Assembly (NCBI GenBank): GCA_946491915.1
Contig: CAMLYR010000047.1
Span: forward strand, 1 to 10,676
Direction of reading: 5' to 3'
Origin: an uncultured Clostridium sp.
GTDB lineage: Bacteria > Bacillota_A > Clostridia > TANB77 > CAG-508
DNA length: 10,676 nt
How positions within the stretch are numbered: position 1 is the first letter of the stretch; each line of letters opens with the position of its first letter. The notes under the pieces were generated by a model. It searched no databases, was not told the DNA's origin, and saw only the letters and a program-made list of their open reading frames with translations. A program made the position numbers and the translations under genes. This document shows positions 7,519-10,676 of this stretch, in pieces.

Positions 7519-8073
7519 ATGAAAGCAACAGGTGTCGTAAGAAGAATAGATGATTTAGGTAGAATTGTTATACCAAAAGAAATTAGAAAGGTGTTAAGAA
7601 TAAAAGAGGGAGACCCATTAGAAGTTTTTACAGATAGAGAAGGACAAGTCATATTAAAAAAATATTCACCAATTGGAGAATTATCCGAATTTGCAGCAGG
7701 TTATGCAGAAACTTTATCAAAAACAACAGGACATATAGCTTGTATTACAGACAAAGATACAGTTATTGCTGTATCAGGAGGATCTAAAAAAGAATTTTTA
7801 GAACAGGATATAAGCCCAGAACTAGAACAGTTGATGGAAGATAAAGAAGTGTATACAAGTAAAGAAAATAGTGATGTGGCAATGCCAATTACAAAAAATG
7901 ATAACCAAGAAAGAAAATATAATGCACAAGTTGTCTATCCAATCATTTCAAATGGTGATACAATAGGAACGGTTATATTAATGTCTAAAGAAGCCAATCA
8001 AAAAATGGATGAAGTAGAAAAGAAAGTTGCTCAATCAGCTGCTACATTTTTAGGAACACAGATGGAAATTTAA
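7519..8073 (+). CDS. spoVT: Stage V sporulation regulator SpoVT (AbrB plus GAF domains)
   Basis: SpoVT is a DNA-binding regulator that tunes sigma-G-dependent forespore genes, spore coat/cortex quality and germination. MKATGVVRRIDDLGRIVIPK (1-20) and EIRKVLRIKEGDPLEVF form the AbrB swapped-hairpin DNA-binding domain (about 1-50). A GAF-like domain follows from about residue 56 to the end, with AVSGGSKKEFL and PIISNGDTIGTVILMSKE. The 184 residues compare well with about 178 in Bacillus. ATG 7519 is chosen because homologues begin MKATG, and AAAGGA lies 12 bases upstream. A TTG at 7459, 4 bases after the strong AAAGGGAGG (7446-7454), would add 20 residues with no family counterpart. Near-identity of the N-terminus to the Bacillus protein makes the assignment secure. 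Confidence 0.95.
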   Translation: MKATGVVRRIDDLGRIVIPKEIRKVLRIKEGDPLEVFTDREGQVILKKYSPIGELSEFAAGYAETLSKTTGHIACITDKDTVIAVSGGSKKEFLEQDISPELEQLMEDKEVYTSKENSDVAMPITKNDNQERKYNAQVVYPIISNGDTIGTVILMSKEANQKMDEVEKKVAQSAATFLGTQMEI

Positions 8074-8154
8074 GAATATATTCCTTTACATCACTATATA
8101 GTACAGTTAGATAAATATATCTTAGCAAAAAATACAGGGCAAAACATTATACCT

Positions 8155-8195
8155 AAAAGTCAAATTTTGTAAAATTCAAAAATTTGACTTTTTTT
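8155..8195 (+). terminator. Strong intrinsic terminator after spoVT
   Basis: AAAAGTCAAATTTT (8155-8168) pairs perfectly with AAAATTTGACTTTT (8179-8192) around a ten-base loop, followed by a run of seven T (8189-8195). Because the stem begins with A-run and ends with T-run, it could also work for minus-strand transcripts, but no minus-strand gene is seen nearby. Confidence 0.9.
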
Positions 8196-8212
8196 CTATT
8201 TTATAGTAAAAT
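8184..8212 (+). promoter_or_regulatory. Good sigma-A-type promoter overlapping the spoVT terminator
   Basis: TTGACT (8184-8189), a 17-base spacer and TAAAAT (8207-8212) each match the housekeeping consensus at 5 of 6 positions. The -35 box lies inside the descending arm of the spoVT terminator. It would start transcription near 8219 and give the RNase J gene a leader of about 410 bases. A weaker alternative nearer the gene is TTGTTC (8531-8536), 16 bases, TAAAAT (8553-8558). Confidence 0.5.
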
Positions 8213-8426
8213 ATAACAAGTTGTTAGCTTATAGAAGCTAAAAGATGAGATTTTATTAAATAAATACTTTGTTAAAAGAGAACTAGAAAATGAGATAATA
8301 AAAGTAAAATTGTTCGGAATGAGATTTTAAAAACGAATTTATGAAAATGAAGAGACTATATATTTAAGAGAAAAATATATAGGAAACGGTGTGTACAAAA
8401 GAAGTGAAAATATAAAAATAGGAGAT

Positions 8427-8450
8427 ATTTATATATTTATATATTTATAT
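8427..8450. repeat. Tandem repeat, three copies of ATTTATAT
   Basis: Three exact, adjacent eight-base copies of ATTTATAT fill this interval. It is a low-complexity AT tract that could vary in copy number by slippage and would melt or bend easily. No function can be assigned. Confidence 0.7.
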
Positions 8451-8462
8451 ATGTTATATAGG

Positions 8463-8497
8463 AATAATATTAATTGTATTTTTGAATTAATATTATT
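8463..8497. other. Perfect 13-base-pair hairpin in the RNase J leader
   Basis: AATAATATTAATT (8463-8475) is perfectly complementary to AATTAATATTATT (8485-8497) around a nine-base loop. No long T-run follows directly. It lies 131 bases before the RNase J start codon and could stabilise the mRNA, act as a cleavage or attenuation site, or be an operator. Confidence 0.45.
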
Positions 8498-8628
8498 TTA
8501 GGTTAGTGTTTTAATTTTGTATCAATAAATTTGTTCGAAGAAATCCCAAATATAAAATAAAAACAAAATGTATAAGTTTAGTAAAATTGAGAAAATATAT
8601 AAGAAAGGAAAAGGAGAAAGGAGTTTTT

Positions 8629-10527
8629 ATGACAGGAGAAATTTTAAAAAACAATGAGAAATTTGTAAGAAAAGAAAATACAAAAAAAGAAGGAGGAAAA
8701 ACGAAGAGACCATATAATAGAAAGAAAAAAGAATTTAACAATGAGGAAAAAGAAGTAAAAATGGCACAAGAAAAAAATGCAGTTGAAGTAAAAAGAGAAG
8801 AAAGTAGAGAAGCAAAACCAATCAAAGCCAGAAGAAAAAGAAAGAAAGATACAGATACCATCTTTAAAAAATCAAATTTAAAAATTATTCCATTAGGAGG
8901 CTTACACGAGATTGGAAAAAATATCACAGTTTTTGAGTATGAGAATGAAATTATTATAGTAGACTGTGGATTATCATTTCCAGAAGATGATATGTTAGGA
9001 ATTGACTTAGTAATACCAGATATATCTTATCTAGAAAAAAATGTGGATAAAATAAAAGGATTACTTATTACACATGGTCATGAGGATCATATAGGTGCTG
9101 TACCATATTTATTAAAAAAAATAAATGTTCCTATTTATGCTACAAAATTGACAGCAGGTTTAATTAGAAATAAATTAGAAGAACATAAATTGCTTAGAAG
9201 TACAGAATTACATGAGGTTATACAAGGTCAAACCATTTCCTTAGGAAAGAATTTTAAAATTGAATTTATTAGAAGTTCGCATAGTATTCCAGACTCTGTT
9301 ATGTTAGCGATTACAACACCAGTAGGAACCGTTTTACACACAGGTGATTTTAAAGTAGATTATACACCAATTGATGGAAAGATAATGGATTTAGGAAGAA
9401 TTGCTGAATTAGGAAATCAAGGAATATTAGCATTAATGGCTGATAGTACAAATGCAGAGAGAAAAGGATTTACTATGTCAGAGCGTTCTGTAGGAGAGGT
9501 TTTTGACAAGTTATTTTTACATTGCACAAAGAGAATTGTTGTTGCAACTTTTGCATCAAATGTACACAGGGTGCAACAAATTGTAAATTGTGCAGTGAAA
9601 TATAACAGAAAGATTGCAGTATGTGGTAGAAGTATGATTAATATGATTGATACAGCAAGAGAATTGGGATATATTGATTGTCCAGAAAATATATTTATTG
9701 ATATTGATATGATAAATAGCTATGCAGACGAAAACTTAGTTATCATTACGACTGGAAGTCAAGGAGAGCCAATGTCAGCGTTGACTAGAATGGCAGCAGG
9801 AGATCATAAAAAAGTAAAAATCACACCAAATGATTTGGTAATTATATCTGCCACTCCAATACCAGGAAATGAAAAATTTGTATCAAAAGTTATTGATGAT
9901 TTGATGCAAATAGGTGCAGAAGTTGTATATAGCTCATTAGAAGCTGTACATGTTTCAGGACATGCTTGCCAAGAAGAGCAAAAATTAATCATAGCTTTAG
10001 CAAAACCAAAATATTTTATTCCAGTACATGGGGAGTATAGACAGTTAATTGCGCATAGTGAAACAGCACAAAGTATGGGAATCGATAAAGACCATATTAT
10101 TATGATGGCAAATGGTAGAGTTTTAGAAATTAATGAAGATAAAGCAGAATTTACATCAACAGTCCCTTGTGGAAGAGTACTTGTAGATGGATTAGGAGTT
10201 GGAGATGTTGGAAGTATTGTTTTAAGAGATAGACAACATTTATCACAAGATGGATTAATTATTATTGTGTTAACAATGGACTCTTCAACAGGAGAAGTGG
10301 TAGCAGGACCAGATGTCATTTCAAGAGGATTTGTATATGTTAGAGAATCTGAAAACTTAATGGATGATGTAAAATCTGTTGTAAGACATGAAATTAAGAA
10401 ATGTGAAGAAAGAGGTATTAGAGATTGGGGAACGATTAAATCAGCAGCAAGAGAAAATTTAAGAGATTATATCTTTATGAAAACAAAAAGAAACCCAATG
10501 ATTATTCCGATTATTATGGAAATTTAG
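8629..10527 (+). CDS. rnj: Ribonuclease J (beta-CASP metallo-beta-lactamase) with a lysine-rich N-terminal extension
   Basis: RNase J is the main 5'-3' exoribonuclease (and endonuclease) of Firmicutes, central to mRNA decay and rRNA maturation. The zinc motif HGHEDH gives H149, H151, D153 and H154. Further ligands are H218 (SSHSIPD) and D240 (HTGDFKVD), and the beta-CASP region includes SGHACQEEQK (H445) and IPVHGEY (H467). The end NPMIIPIIMEI is typical. The start is ATG 8629, 5 bases after AAAGGAG (8617-8623). An in-frame TTG at 8587 has no ribosome site. At 632 residues it is about 75-80 longer than Bacillus RNase J. The excess is a low-complexity, Lys/Arg/Glu-rich segment (1-82) that looks disordered and may bind RNA or partner proteins. 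The catalytic core begins at LKIIPLGGLHEIGKN. No sign of damage. Confidence 0.95.
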   Translation: MTGEILKNNEKFVRKENTKKEGGKTKRPYNRKKKEFNNEEKEVKMAQEKNAVEVKREESREAKPIKARRKRKKDTDTIFKKSNLKIIPLGGLHEIGKNITVFEYENEIIIVDCGLSFPEDDMLGIDLVIPDISYLEKNVDKIKGLLITHGHEDHIGAVPYLLKKINVPIYATKLTAGLIRNKLEEHKLLRSTELHEVIQGQTISLGKNFKIEFIRSSHSIPDSVMLAITTPVGTVLHTGDFKVDYTPIDGKIMDLGRIAELGNQGILALMADSTNAERKGFTMSERSVGEVFDKLFLHCTKRIVVATFASNVHRVQQIVNCAVKYNRKIAVCGRSMINMIDTARELGYIDCPENIFIDIDMINSYADENLVIITTGSQGEPMSALTRMAAGDHKKVKITPNDLVIISATPIPGNEKFVSKVIDDLMQIGAEVVYSSLEAVHVSGHACQEEQKLIIALAKPKYFIPVHGEYRQLIAHSETAQSMGIDKDHIIMMANGRVLEINEDKAEFTSTVPCGRVLVDGLGVGDVGSIVLRDRQHLSQDGLIIIVLTMDSSTGEVVAGPDVISRGFVYVRESENLMDDVKSVVRHEIKKCEERGIRDWGTIKSAARENLRDYIFMKTKRNPMIIPIIMEI

Positions 10528-10566
10528 GGACGTGACAAAATGGACATTTTTAGTTCAAAAGGGACA
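10528..10566. other. Spacer with repeated GGGAC/GGACA words
   Basis: Directly after the RNase J stop codon, GGGACGTGAC, TGGACA and GGGACAGACC form a set of related words in a locally less AT-rich stretch. This type of sequence recalls short dispersed intergenic repeats in Clostridia, but I cannot confirm copies elsewhere. It merges with the terminator stem. Confidence 0.25.
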
Positions 10567-10619
10567 GACCACAAAATATTAAAGTTAATTTTTTAGTATT
10601 TTGAGGTCTGTCTTTTTTT
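10562..10619 (+). terminator. Strong intrinsic terminator of RNase J
   Basis: GACAGACC (10563-10570) pairs with GGTCTGTC (10605-10612). After one A-A mismatch, CAAAATATT (10572-10580) continues the stem with AGTATTTTG (10595-10603), including one G-U pair. The loop is about 14 bases, and T-run 10613-10619 follows. The last 57 bases of the window hold nothing recognisable. Confidence 0.9.
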
Positions 10620-10676
10620 GTTGTTACTGTTCACAGCCCAATAGCTTGTAATACAGTTGTAATCAAAACTTAATAC

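Larger units (their letters stand above)
8213..8628 (+). other. Long gene-free leader upstream of RNase J with several hairpins
   Basis: No coding frame with a convincing ribosome site is seen in this stretch. It contains a perfect TTAGCTT/AAGCTAA hairpin (8224-8230 and 8235-8241) just after the predicted transcription start, an AT repeat (8427-8450) and a strong hairpin (8463-8497). I do not recognise a known riboswitch class. It may be an untranslated leader of the RNase J mRNA or hold a small RNA. Confidence 0.4.

Noticed and set aside
8587..8628. TTG 8587 as the RNase J start
   Set aside because: ATG 8629 has an ideal AAAGGAG five bases upstream, whereas the TTG has none.

Overview
The window looks like a chromosomal segment of a low-GC, spore-forming Firmicute, most likely an uncultured or gut-type member of the Clostridia. 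The base composition is strongly AT-rich, Arg is mostly AGA, and Shine-Dalgarno sites are strong AGGAG types. The gene set also fits: SpoVT, RNase J, RecD2, ComF and a split transketolase N-terminal subunit. Every supported gene lies on the plus strand. I see no rRNA, tRNA, CRISPR array or recognisable insertion sequence.

Layout from left to right: a long imperfect inverted repeat (1-89); a class I SAM-dependent methyltransferase (251-1006); a transketolase N-terminal subunit without its C-terminal partner (1164-1982); the RecD2 DNA helicase (2053-4288, carrying a +1 frameshift); a ComF-type phosphoribosyltransferase-fold protein (4525-5181); a KAP-like P-loop NTPase (5287-7264, also carrying a +1 frameshift); the sporulation regulator SpoVT (7519-8073) followed by a strong terminator; a gene-free stretch of about 430 bases with a good housekeeping-type promoter and several hairpins; and RNase J (8629-10527), closed by another strong terminator. 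The genes do not form one pathway. recD2 and comF are linked DNA-metabolism/competence genes, while spoVT and RNase J are regulatory genes with their own signals.

The most striking observation is that the two large NTPase genes are each interrupted by one extra C in the same context. In recD2 the reading is CAA-(C)-GGA-AGC, and in the KAP gene it is TCA-(C)-GGA-AAA. In both, the extra base sits exactly at a codon boundary before a conserved Gly GGA codon, so the zero-frame codon at the slip point is CGG preceded by an NNA codon and followed by A. I scanned every CGG in the window. No other in-frame CGG codon occurs in roughly 2,960 codons. This pattern suggests either programmed +1 frameshifting at a starved or unassigned CGG codon, or a context-specific sequencing artefact. 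Two independent pseudogene mutations seem less likely. If it is recoding, the rest of the genome should contain more such sites and should lack a tRNA reading CGG.
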